This document shows, piece by piece, positions 1 to 6,818 of a DNA stretch of 8,762 nucleotides. The translations under genes and the position numbers were made by a program. The stretch is from contig JAFQDY010000193.1 in NCBI GenBank assembly GCA_017399325.1, positions 1 to 8,762 of the forward strand, in the 5' to 3' direction. The notes under the pieces were generated by a model, which was not told the origin of the DNA, searched no databases, and saw only the letters and a program-made list of their open reading frames with translations. This stretch comes from Oscillospiraceae bacterium. GTDB taxonomy: Bacteria; Bacillota; Clostridia; Oscillospirales; Oscillospiraceae. Within the stretch, counting starts at the first letter, position 1. Every line of letters begins with the position of its first letter.

Positions 1-1378
1 ACACGATCATCACCAGTTTGGAAAGTACGCCGTAGGCGGCATAGGTGCAGGTGGGACCCACACCTGCAAAACCGGGTCCGATGTTGTTGAATGTGGCAAG
101 AATGGCGGACAGATTGGTCTCCAGACTGAATCCGTCCAAAGATAAGACCAGCGTACCCAAAACCACAATGATCACATAGGCGGCCAGGTAGGCATTCACG
201 TTGGAAAGCACTTTTTCGTCCACCACCTGATCGTTGTTCCGAATGACCAGAACTTTTTTGGGGTTTAATGTCTGGCGGATATTGCGCCGTAGGATTTTGA
301 ACAGCAGCAGAACCCGAATGCATTTCAGACCGCCGCCGGTAGAACCGGCGCAAGCGCCGACCACCATCAAAAGCATCAAAATGCACTTGGCGATGGCAGG
401 CCATTTGTCGTAATCGGCGGTGGTATAGCCTGTGGTGGTCATAATGGTTGACACTTGGAAGGATGCGTGGCGAATGGTTTCGCCCAGGGTTTCGTACAAA
501 GGCCGAATGGACAGGACAAGACCGATCACACAGGCAACGGCCAATCCCACATAAAGACGCAGTTCTTCATCTTTCAGAACGCTGCGGAGTTTGCCCAGCA
601 GAAGCAGGTAGAAGCAACTGAAATTGATGCCAAACAGGAACATAAACACAGAAGTTACCCACTGCAGATAGGGCGAGGCGGTGGCTAAGGAGTCACTGAA
701 AACGCCAAAACCGCCGGTACCGGCTGTGCCGAACGCGGTACAAAGGGCATAGAGCCAGTGCATACCGCCTGCAAGCAGGAAGATCACATTGATCACCGTC
801 AAAACCACATAAATGACATACAGGATCATAGCGGTCTGCCGCATTTTCGGCACCAGTTTGCCCACATCCGGACCGGGGCTTTCCGCCCGCAAAAGGTGCA
901 TGGTAAAGCCGGAGCCTTTGCTGCCGGGAACGACGGCCAGCAGGAACACCAGCACGCCCATACCGCCGATCCAATGGCTGAAACTGCGCCAATACAGAAG
1001 TCCCCGGTACAGGTTTTCCGGCGCGGCGATCACCGACGAGCCGGTGGTGGTAAAACCGGATACGATCTCAAACAGCGCGTCGATATAATTGGGAATTTGC
1101 CTGCTCAGCACAAAGGGCACTGCGCCCAGCAAACTCATCACGATCCAACTTAAGGCTACGCAGGTCAAGCCTTCCCGGGCGCCAAAGAGCCGTCCGGCAG
1201 ACCTGCAAAAGCCGAAAAGCAAAGCGGCCAGCGCCAGCATACCGCCAATGGTGATGGCGAAGGCTACGGCGGCGGGGGTCTCCCGATAGCCAAGGCTGAT
1301 GGCCAGGGCCGGGAGCATAAATGCCGCTTCTATGGCAATAATCTGGGCGATGAAACGCCCCATCATTTTCACATTCAT
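1..1378 (-). CDS. trkH: TrkH-family potassium uptake membrane subunit (3' end cut by window edge)
   Basis: This is the K+-translocating pore of a Trk/Ktr uptake system in the cytoplasmic membrane. Read on the minus strand from the ATG at 1378, the frame stays open for 459 codons to the window edge. The family is usually about 450-485 residues, so only a short C-terminal piece should be missing. All four pore-loop (selectivity filter) repeats are visible: SGFTTTGSS at about residues 107-115, FGTAGTGGFG at about 216-225, MTTTGYTT at about 313-320 and NNIGPGF at about 431-437. An AGSTGGGLKC motif follows filter 3. The rest is hydrophobic helices. The start lies 12 nt after the trkA stop, preceded by a G-rich stretch (GGGGGCGGG) that is only an approximate Shine-Dalgarno. 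Met5 or Met6 are alternative starts but have no better site. It is co-transcribed with trkA, its gating partner. No frameshift was seen. Confidence 0.95.
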   Translation of the reverse strand, partial: MNVKMMGRFIAQIIAIEAAFMLPALAISLGYRETPAAVAFAITIGGMLALAALLFGFCRSAGRLFGAREGLTCVALSWIVMSLLGAVPFVLSRQIPNYIDALFEIVSGFTTTGSSVIAAPENLYRGLLYWRSFSHWIGGMGVLVFLLAVVPGSKGSGFTMHLLRAESPGPDVGKLVPKMRQTAMILYVIYVVLTVINVIFLLAGGMHWLYALCTAFGTAGTGGFGVFSDSLATASPYLQWVTSVFMFLFGINFSCFYLLLLGKLRSVLKDEELRLYVGLAVACVIGLVLSIRPLYETLGETIRHASFQVSTIMTTTGYTTADYDKWPAIAKCILMLLMVVGACAGSTGGGLKCIRVLLLFKILRRNIRQTLNPKKVLVIRNNDQVVDEKVLSNVNAYLAAYVIIVVLGTLVLSLDGFSLETNLSAILATFNNIGPGFAGVGPTCTYAAYGVLSKLVMIV

Positions 1379-1390
1379 AGCCCGCCCCCG

Positions 1391-2749
1391 TCATGCAAAA
1401 ATGTCGCTTAACTGCCGGAGCATACCGCAGCGGCTGGTAACCACCACAATCCGGTCGCCGGGAGCGAATACCGAATCGCCGTTGGGCACCACGGATTTGC
1501 CGCCGTGGGTGATGTTGGCGATCAGCACATCCGGCTTCAGCCGTATTTGCTTCAGGGGCAGATTGCAGTTGGGGGTGGATCCCTCTACGACAAATTCAAC
1601 CGCCTCGGCCTGTCCGTCGGCAATGGTATGTACGGAAACGGCGGCGCCGGTTTGATTTTCCATGGCCCGCACATAGCGCACGATGGTGTTGCTGCACAGT
1701 TCCATGGGGCAGATGATGCTGCCAAGGGACATGGTGTTGGCAAGGTGAATGGTCTCCTGCCGACTCAGTTGGGTAACGGTCTGCGGCACATTTTGGCTGG
1801 CACAGTACAGCGACAGGATCACATTGGTCTCGTCAAGACCCGTCAGGGCCACCACTGCGTCGCAACTGGGCAATCCCAGATCTTCCAAAAGTACCTGATT
1901 GCTGCAATCGCCGTGGATCACGCTGGTGTTGGGAAGCAAGGCGGCCAGTTCTTTGCATCGGGCCAGATCCCGTTCCAGAAGTTGCACGGTAATGCCGTCT
2001 TTTTGCAAAAGGGTCGCCAAATAGAAACCGATCTTGCCGCCGCCGCACAGAAGCACCCGACGGACACGGCGGGTAACGATGCCCAAATTCTTCAGTAAGA
2101 TCGCCAGATCGGAAGTGGGCGCGGTAACGAAGATCCGGTCACCCTGCTGCAGCACGAAATTGCCGCTGGGGGCCATAGCCTGTCCGTCCCGCAAAACCGC
2201 GCAAACCAGCACACGGCACTTGATAACATTGCCCATGGCAGACAGGGCCACATCTTTCAAGGGACTGTTCTGATCAATACGCAGTTCCACGATCTGGGCT
2301 CTGTCTTTGGCAAACGATTCCCGCCGCAAAAATCCCGGGAATTTTAGGAGACGCTCGATTTCCAAAGCGGCTTGCTTTTCCGGATTGACGGCCATAGACA
2401 ACGGGAATGTGTCCCGCATAGTCATGATCTGCTCAGTATACTCCGGAGTCCGGATGCGGGCGATGGTGTGGATATTGGGGTTGATGCCGTGGGCGGTCAT
2501 GCAGCAAAGCAGATTGACCTCGTCGGCATTGGTAACAGCGATCAGCAGATCCGCGTCGTGAATGGCCGCGTCCAAAAGGGTGGGTTTGGATGCGCAGTTG
2601 CCCAGAACGCCGATGGCATCGTAACGCACGATCAAGTCTTCCAAAACCTGACCGTCCTGCTCGATAATGGTTAAGTTGTGGCCCTCGGCAGTCAACTGAC
2701 GGGCAAGGGTAGCGCCCACTTTACCTGCGCCTGCGATGATGATGTTCAT
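1391..2749 (-). CDS. trkA: TrkA, cytosolic regulatory subunit of Trk K+ uptake (double RCK)
   Basis: This 452-residue soluble protein assembles on the cytosolic face of TrkH and gates K+ uptake in response to bound nucleotide. The length matches double-RCK TrkA proteins (about 450-460). It has two tandem RCK_N/RCK_C halves. The first Rossmann motif is GAGKVG at residues 7-12 with acidic E30 at the end of strand 2. The second is GGGKIG at 236-241 with E259. The halves share parallel segments (GNCASKPTLLDAAIHDAD at 50-67 and GDCSNQVLLEDLGLPSCD at 280-297), showing internal duplication. An acidic residue at the end of strand 2 in each half is typical of NAD(H)-type binding; actual ligand choice is inference. 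GGAG lies 7 nt before the ATG, downstream of a near-consensus promoter. It is the first gene of the trkA-trkH operon and is divergent from the MATE gene. Confidence 0.96.
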   Translation of the reverse strand: MNIIIAGAGKVGATLARQLTAEGHNLTIIEQDGQVLEDLIVRYDAIGVLGNCASKPTLLDAAIHDADLLIAVTNADEVNLLCCMTAHGINPNIHTIARIRTPEYTEQIMTMRDTFPLSMAVNPEKQAALEIERLLKFPGFLRRESFAKDRAQIVELRIDQNSPLKDVALSAMGNVIKCRVLVCAVLRDGQAMAPSGNFVLQQGDRIFVTAPTSDLAILLKNLGIVTRRVRRVLLCGGGKIGFYLATLLQKDGITVQLLERDLARCKELAALLPNTSVIHGDCSNQVLLEDLGLPSCDAVVALTGLDETNVILSLYCASQNVPQTVTQLSRQETIHLANTMSLGSIICPMELCSNTIVRYVRAMENQTGAAVSVHTIADGQAEAVEFVVEGSTPNCNLPLKQIRLKPDVLIANITHGGKSVVPNGDSVFAPGDRIVVVTSRCGMLRQLSDIFA

Positions 2750-2781
2750 AAAACCACTCCAGTCGGGTGAAAATATCCTAT

Positions 2782-2810
2782 ATTATAACAAAAAATGTGC
2801 CATTTGGCAA
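2782..2810 (-). promoter_or_regulatory. Sigma-A promoter of the trkA-trkH operon
   Basis: On the minus strand, TTGCCA (2810-2805) is followed after exactly 17 bp by TATAAT (2787-2782), a perfect -10 that also carries the TGn extension. Transcription would start near 2775, giving a leader of only about 26 nt before the trkA ATG. That is too short for a c-di-AMP riboswitch, which precedes some K+ transporter genes in Firmicutes. Confidence 0.85.
2798..2809. repeat. Hyphenated palindrome TGCCA-TT-TGGCA over the trkA -35 box
   Basis: TGCCA (2798-2802) and TGGCA (2805-2809) form a perfect inverted repeat separated by TT. It covers most of the trkA -35 hexamer. The half ATTTGGCA recurs in direct orientation at 2873-2880, just before the MATE ribosome binding site. 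The position suits a repressor operator, but a 12-bp palindrome can arise by chance and no regulator gene is nearby. Confidence 0.35.
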
Positions 2811-2856
2811 CAGGCAGAAATTTTTGCTTTGGGGACTATCTTTTGCCGCAGAGGTG

Positions 2857-2865
2857 TGCTACAAT
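2857..2865 (+). promoter_or_regulatory. Extended -10 promoter element of the MATE gene
   Basis: TGCTACAAT at 2857-2865 is a TGn-extended -10 (TACAAT) 27 bp upstream of the MATE ATG. At 17 bp spacing the -35 position (2837-2842, TATCTT) is poor, as expected for an extended -10 promoter. The start would fall near 2872, leaving a leader of about 20 nt that contains the AGGAGG at 2882-2887. Confidence 0.6.
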
Positions 2866-2892
2866 GGGGAAAATTTGGCATAGGAGGAGATT

Positions 2893-4227
2893 ATGGAACA
2901 GAAAATTCAACTGTCGGACCATTTTGGATATAAGCGGCTGATCCGTTTTACTGTGCCGTCCATACTGATGGTGATCGTCACATCGGTTTATGGCGTTGTT
3001 GACGGCTTTTTTATTTCGAATTTCGTGGGCAAGACCCCCTTTGCCGCGGTGAATTTTATTATGCCGTTTTTGATGATCGTGGGTGTTCTTGGCTTTATGT
3101 TCGGCGCAGGCGGTAATGCATTGGTTGCCAAAACGCTGGGCGAGGGAAAAAAGGAAAAGGCCAATGAAATATTCTCCCTGCTCACTTACACGACCATCAT
3201 CAGCGGTGTGGTGATCGCGGTGGTGGGCTTTGTTCTCATCCGCCCCATTGCCCAAGTTTTAGGCGCGGAAGGGGAAATGCTGGAGTATGCGGTGATCTAC
3301 GGAAGGATCAATCTTACGGCGTTGCCGCTGCTTATGGTGCAATATGCCTTTGCCGGCTTTGTTGTAACAGCGGAAAAACCCAAATTCGGCCTGCTCGTTA
3401 CCGTTATTTGCGGTGTGACCAATGTGGTTGGCGACGCGCTGTTTATGGCGGTTTTGCGCTGGGATGTTGTGGGCGCGGCGCTGGCTACAACATTGAGTCA
3501 GGCAGTTGGCGGCGTGGTTTTCCTTGCCTACTTCGCCCGGGAAAATGACTCGACTCTGAAACTGGGTAAAGCAAAATGGGACGGCAAGGCCCTCCTGAAA
3601 ACCTGCACCAACGGCTCATCGGAACTGCTGAGTAGTATTTCCGGCTCCGTTGTGGGTATGCTTTACAACACCCAACTGCTGAAATATGCAGGGGAAAACG
3701 GTGTGGCTGCCTATGGCGCAATTATGTATGTCAATTTTATTTTTGCGGCGCTGTTTATCGGTTACTCCTCGGGTGTGGCGCCGGTGGTCAGTTTCCATTA
3801 CGGCGCGGATAATAAAGAAGAACTGAAGGGGCTGCGAAGAAAGAGCAGAACGATCATTCTGATCGCTTCCGTGCTGATGCTGGGTTTGTCTGAATGTTTT
3901 GCCGTGCCGCTTGCAAAGATCTTTGTGGGGTACGACAGGGAACTTTTTGCGTTGACCGTTCGGGCATTCAGGATCTATGCGATTTCGTTCCTGTTTGGAG
4001 GCACGGCGGTTTTCGGATCGTCCTTCTTCACGGCCCTCAACGATGGGCTGACATCGGCGATGATTTCCTTCCTGCGGACGCTGGTGTTCCAGATCTCGGC
4101 GGTGCTGCTGTTGCCCCTTGTGTGGGGGATCGACGGCATATGGTACTCCGTTGTTGTGGTAGAAATGATGGCCATGCTGGTAACGCTGCTGTTTTTAACA
4201 TTGAAACAAAAAAAGTACGGATATTGA
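2893..4227 (+). CDS. MATE-family multidrug/cation efflux transporter
   Basis: This 444-residue integral membrane protein has the usual size and pattern of MATE antiporters (about 12 hydrophobic segments, two six-helix halves), which export drugs, toxins or metabolites using a Na+ or H+ gradient. Family-type segments include VYGVVDGFFISNFVG at about residues 32-46 with D37, GAGGNALVAKTLGEG at 71-85, NVVGDALFM at 177-185, GYSSGVAPVVSFHYGA at 290-305 and GIDGIWYS at 412-419. A charged cytoplasmic linker at about 215-236 separates the halves. The sequence resembles the MepA/DinF-like branch common in Clostridia, but the substrate cannot be read from sequence. AGGAGG lies 5 nt before the ATG. It is divergent from trkA, has its own extended -10 promoter, and ends just before a GC-rich hairpin, so it is probably monocistronic. 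Confidence 0.93.
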   Translation: MEQKIQLSDHFGYKRLIRFTVPSILMVIVTSVYGVVDGFFISNFVGKTPFAAVNFIMPFLMIVGVLGFMFGAGGNALVAKTLGEGKKEKANEIFSLLTYTTIISGVVIAVVGFVLIRPIAQVLGAEGEMLEYAVIYGRINLTALPLLMVQYAFAGFVVTAEKPKFGLLVTVICGVTNVVGDALFMAVLRWDVVGAALATTLSQAVGGVVFLAYFARENDSTLKLGKAKWDGKALLKTCTNGSSELLSSISGSVVGMLYNTQLLKYAGENGVAAYGAIMYVNFIFAALFIGYSSGVAPVVSFHYGADNKEELKGLRRKSRTIILIASVLMLGLSECFAVPLAKIFVGYDRELFALTVRAFRIYAISFLFGGTAVFGSSFFTALNDGLTSAMISFLRTLVFQISAVLLLPLVWGIDGIWYSVVVVEMMAMLVTLLFLTLKQKKYGY

Positions 4228-4233
4228 CCCACC

Positions 4234-4264
4234 CCCCCGACACGGCGTGTCGGGGGATATTTAT
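4234..4264 (+). terminator. GC-rich hairpin after the MATE gene
   Basis: CCCCCGACACG (4234-4244) pairs perfectly with CGTGTCGGGGG (4246-4256); sterically the loop is GGC or CGGCG. It starts 7 nt after the MATE stop codon and is followed by ATATTTATAA, which is T/A-rich but lacks a true T run. It is probably a rho-independent terminator of moderate quality. Confidence 0.65.
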
Positions 4265-4288
4265 AAACAGCAAAAGTGCAAAAACCTA

Positions 4289-4317
4289 TTTCAATTTGTT
4301 TCAAAATGTGGTAAAAT
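4289..4317 (+). promoter_or_regulatory. Putative promoter of the glycosyltransferase gene
   Basis: TAAAAT (4312-4317) carries a TGn extension (TGG at 4309-4311). TTTCAA lies 17 bp upstream at 4289-4294 as a weak -35 (3 of 6 matches). It sits between the MATE terminator and the glycosyltransferase start, giving a leader of roughly 50 nt. The rest of the 147-bp intergenic stretch (4228-4374) holds only AT-rich sequence and the ribosome binding site GGGAG at 4360-4364. Confidence 0.5.
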
Positions 4318-4374
4318 GAGTAAAATAATGGCAGAAACCTGCCCGTTGCAAACAATGAAGGGAGTTTTACAGAT

Positions 4375-5322
4375 ATGCTGCTTTCCATTTTGGTTCCCTG
4401 TTTTAACGAAGAAGAAAATATCCGCCCCTTTTATGAGCAGGCCCGGCTTGCGGTAAGGACGCTGCGGAAGGAAAATGTTGTATCCGACTACGAATTTCTG
4501 TTCATCAACGACGGCTCAAAGGACGGCACTTTGGCGCGGATCAAAGAACTGGCCCAAGAGGACGCCCGGGTGTTTTATCTGTCTTTCACCCGCAATTTCG
4601 GTAAGGAAGCGGCTATGCTGGCAGGTCTTGCCCACTGCCGGGGCGAGTATGTCACATTGATGGATGTGGATCTGCAGGATCCGCCGGAACTGCTGCCTGA
4701 GATGTTTGAGATATTAAACAGCGAAGAGGGTTTGGAGTGCGTGGCCACCCGCCGGGTGTCCAGAGCCGGTGAACCCCGGCTGCGTTCCTGGTTTGCCAGG
4801 ATGTTCTATAAACTGATCAACCGCATCTCCGATGTGGAGATCGTGGACGGCGCCCGGGATTTCCGGCTGATGACCCGCCGTGTGGTGGATTCCATTTTGG
4901 ACTTAAAAGAAAAGAGCCGGTTTTCCAAGGGCCTGTTTGTGTGGGCCGGCTACAAGACCCACTATCTGGCGTATGAGAACATTGAACGCAAGCGGGGCAA
5001 GACCAAATGGTCCTTCTGGAAACTGTTCAAATACTCTTTGGACGGCATTACCGCTTTCTCCGTGATGCCCCTGCAACTGGCGGCGGTGGCAGGTTGTCTG
5101 TGCAGTCTGGGTTCCATACTGGCGATGCTCTATTTTGTGATCCAGAAACTGACCGTAGGCATTCCCATTCAGGGTTATGCTATGCTGATCTGCTCCATTT
5201 TTCTGCTGGGCGGTATTCAACTGCTGGGCCTTGGCATTTTGGGCCAGTATATCGGCAAACTCTTCGTGGAGAGCAAGCAGCGCCCGGACTATGTGGTGCT
5301 GGAAAGTAACATCGAAGAATAA
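4375..5322 (+). CDS. GtrB/DPM1-like family 2 glycosyltransferase with two C-terminal TM helices
   Basis: This 315-residue enzyme has a cytosolic GT-A domain at about residues 1-225 and two membrane helices at about 229-257 and 268-296. This is the architecture of polyprenyl-phosphate glycosyltransferases (GtrB, YkoT/YkcC-like), which move a sugar from a nucleotide donor to undecaprenyl phosphate on the inner face of the membrane. Visible motifs are LVPCFNEEEN at 6-15, INDGSKDGT at 44-52 with D46, the DVD metal-binding motif at 97-99 followed by LQDPP, DGARDFRLM at 158-166 and KRGKTKW at 206-212. The start is fixed because the first beta strand begins at residue 2-3. GGGAG precedes the ATG by 10 nt. 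It has its own promoter and ends at a strong terminator, with no GtrA-type flippase or sugar pathway gene beside it. Family assignment is firm; sugar and final acceptor are unknown. Confidence 0.93.
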   Translation: MLLSILVPCFNEEENIRPFYEQARLAVRTLRKENVVSDYEFLFINDGSKDGTLARIKELAQEDARVFYLSFTRNFGKEAAMLAGLAHCRGEYVTLMDVDLQDPPELLPEMFEILNSEEGLECVATRRVSRAGEPRLRSWFARMFYKLINRISDVEIVDGARDFRLMTRRVVDSILDLKEKSRFSKGLFVWAGYKTHYLAYENIERKRGKTKWSFWKLFKYSLDGITAFSVMPLQLAAVAGCLCSLGSILAMLYFVIQKLTVGIPIQGYAMLICSIFLLGGIQLLGLGILGQYIGKLFVESKQRPDYVVLESNIEE

Positions 5323-5332
5323 AATCCAACAG

Positions 5333-5366
5333 AAAATCCCCTTGAGCATAGGCTCAAGGGGATTTT
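5333..5366. terminator. Bidirectional rho-independent terminator between convergent genes
   Basis: CCCCTTGAGC (5338-5347) and GCTCAAGGGG (5352-5361) form a perfect 10-bp stem with a 4-nt ATAG loop. The stem is flanked by AAAAT (5333-5337) and ATTTT (5362-5366), which give a T run on either strand. It lies 10 nt after the glycosyltransferase stop and 12 nt after the lipoprotein stop, so it can serve both. Confidence 0.93.
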
Positions 5367-5378
5367 GTAATGCTTATA

Positions 5379-6746
5379 TTATGCCAGAGTGATGGTCAGG
5401 CTGATGTCGTAGGCCTGCTCGTGCATACCGCCGGGGCTTAAGATGCTGAAAGACAGAATGTAATTATAACCGGCGACGGTAACAGGCTCGTTGGTGTAAA
5501 CGCAGATGCTCTTTTCACCGGCCCAGTTGCTGAGGATCTCATCAATGGCTTCGTCGGTGATGGTGTCGGTGCCCTGGACACCTTCGGCGTCCTTCTTGCC
5601 GATACGGGTGTAGATGTTGCTGTCATCGCCAATCAGCTTGACGAACTTGTCAACATCCCGCTTGGCCGCAGCGATCAAAGAAGGCTTGGGGTCTTCAGAC
5701 CAGATAACGACAGGCAGGTCGGTGGACATGGTCACACTCTTGAGGATCTCGCCCTCGGCCTCAATGTTCAGCCAGCCCCAGCCCTTGCCGAATACTTCCT
5801 CTTCGGTCAGGTTGAAGCCGAAGATATCCATAGCCTGGAACAACTCGTAGTACTGGGTCACTTCAGCAGCCGTTGCGGCAATGGATTCTGCGCACAGACC
5901 GTCGAGGGCAGTTGCTTTTTCAGTCGCGCCGGTTACAAAGGCATCCAGCGTGACGGACTTGTTTTTGGTGCGTTCCATCTCATAGGAGATAACACCGTCG
6001 GTGGTCAAAGACAAGAACTTGGTAGGCTGGCCGGGATTGTATTCCACTTCGGCCTTGTACTGGGGGATAAAGGTGCAGCCGCTGTGGCCGTAGGTGTAGT
6101 AGACGGCGTACACATTATCTCTTAAGTGGACACAGGAATAGGGCATCAGGTTTGCGCCGTTATATTGGAAAAACAGTTCGTAAGTGTCGCCGGGGCGCTC
6201 CTGCTTCATCTTGGCGATGATGTCGCTGCTCAGAACGAAATATTCCTGGAGTTTTGCGTAGTAATCATCTGCGCTGACTTTGATGGGAGTGTCTTCGCCG
6301 GCTTCCATAGCATAGGGCTCGGTGGCCAGGAAGTCACCGGCTGCGAACAGACCCTGGATACTGAAGGGGCCGTCGGTATAGCCGCCAACATCAAAATACC
6401 GGTCGATGCAGATGCTGTCTTCCGCATTGGCAAACAACTGCGACATAACGTCCCATTTGGCTTCGTAGGAAGGGGCTTGCTCAGTCTTACCGCACTCGGT
6501 GCAGGTTCTGCTGACATTCCGCTTCAAGGTCAGAACGCCAAAGGCCTTTTCAACAGTGTTCCACTCACCAAACTGGCAGGTGTGTTCGCCGGAATTGTCA
6601 CCGGTGGCGGATTGGTCGCTGCCGGTGCTGTTGTCAGTGCCGGTGTCGGAAGACGGGTCGTAGGGTTTGGTGGCAGGTTTTTTGCCACAGGCGGCAAGGC
6701 TCAAAACCATTGTCAGCGCAAGCAGGATCGCAAACAGTTTTTTCAT
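5379..6746 (-). CDS. Putative lipoprotein of unknown function with a Cys motif
   Basis: This 455-residue protein starts with a type II signal peptide: MKK, a hydrophobic core, then lipobox LAAC with lipidated Cys20. It should therefore be anchored on the outer face of the membrane. Residues 21-54 form a Ser/Thr/Asp/Gly-rich flexible linker. Next comes HTCQFGEW at 55-62 and RTCTECGKTE at 80-89, so H55, C57, C82 and C85 could form a small metal site. This resembles the short His/Cys repeat common in surface proteins of gut Clostridia, here lacking the central ATC-type segment. The remainder, about 95-455, is a mixed soluble region with no family I recognise; a last section begins near 395. AAGGA lies 9 nt before the ATG. 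The gene lies 72 bp downstream of the ABC exporter on the same strand and is convergent with the glycosyltransferase. Lipoprotein status is firm; function is unknown, and solute binding for the ABC exporter is not indicated. Confidence 0.88.
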   Translation of the reverse strand: MKKLFAILLALTMVLSLAACGKKPATKPYDPSSDTGTDNSTGSDQSATGDNSGEHTCQFGEWNTVEKAFGVLTLKRNVSRTCTECGKTEQAPSYEAKWDVMSQLFANAEDSICIDRYFDVGGYTDGPFSIQGLFAAGDFLATEPYAMEAGEDTPIKVSADDYYAKLQEYFVLSSDIIAKMKQERPGDTYELFFQYNGANLMPYSCVHLRDNVYAVYYTYGHSGCTFIPQYKAEVEYNPGQPTKFLSLTTDGVISYEMERTKNKSVTLDAFVTGATEKATALDGLCAESIAATAAEVTQYYELFQAMDIFGFNLTEEEVFGKGWGWLNIEAEGEILKSVTMSTDLPVVIWSEDPKPSLIAAAKRDVDKFVKLIGDDSNIYTRIGKKDAEGVQGTDTITDEAIDEILSNWAGEKSICVYTNEPVTVAGYNYILSFSILSPGGMHEQAYDISLTITLA

Positions 6747-6772
6747 ATTTCTTCATCCTTTCTTACTTTTGT

Positions 6773-6778
6773 TTTATA
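6773..6778 (-). promoter_or_regulatory. Possible -10 element before the lipoprotein gene
   Basis: TATAAA (minus strand, 6778-6773) lies 26 bp upstream of the lipoprotein ATG, a sensible distance. No acceptable -35 hexamer is present at 16-18 bp and there is no TGn extension, so this may be a weak promoter or none. Just upstream is a small hairpin (GCGGC/GCCGC, 6789-6804) without a T run. Confidence 0.3.
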
Positions 6779-6818
6779 CAGAATGTTCGCGGCTGAAATG
6801 CCGCTTTGTAAAATACGG

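Noticed and set aside
693..1394. Minus-strand ATG-to-stop frames at 693-992 and 1068-1394 within the trkH region
   Set aside because: They are out of frame with trkH, which reads without interruption from 1378 to the left edge and contains all four filter motifs. The frames encode Arg/Pro-rich shadow peptides, so there is no sign that trkH is broken.
1505..2674. Plus-strand frames of 79-197 codons opposite trkA
   Set aside because: They are antisense shadows of the well-conserved double-RCK protein and have no motifs or start signals of their own.
2750..2781. Possible c-di-AMP riboswitch in front of trkA
   Set aside because: The near-consensus promoter leaves only about 26 nt of leader, far too short for a ydaO-type element.
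3894..4388. Overlapping frames at the 3' end of the MATE gene on both strands
   Set aside because: They run through the terminator hairpin into intergenic sequence, are out of frame with the MATE protein and show no coding features.
6789..6804. Hairpin GCGGC/GCCGC after the ABC exporter as a terminator
   Set aside because: The stem is only 5 bp with a 6-nt loop, and on the minus strand it is followed by GAACATTCTG rather than a T run.
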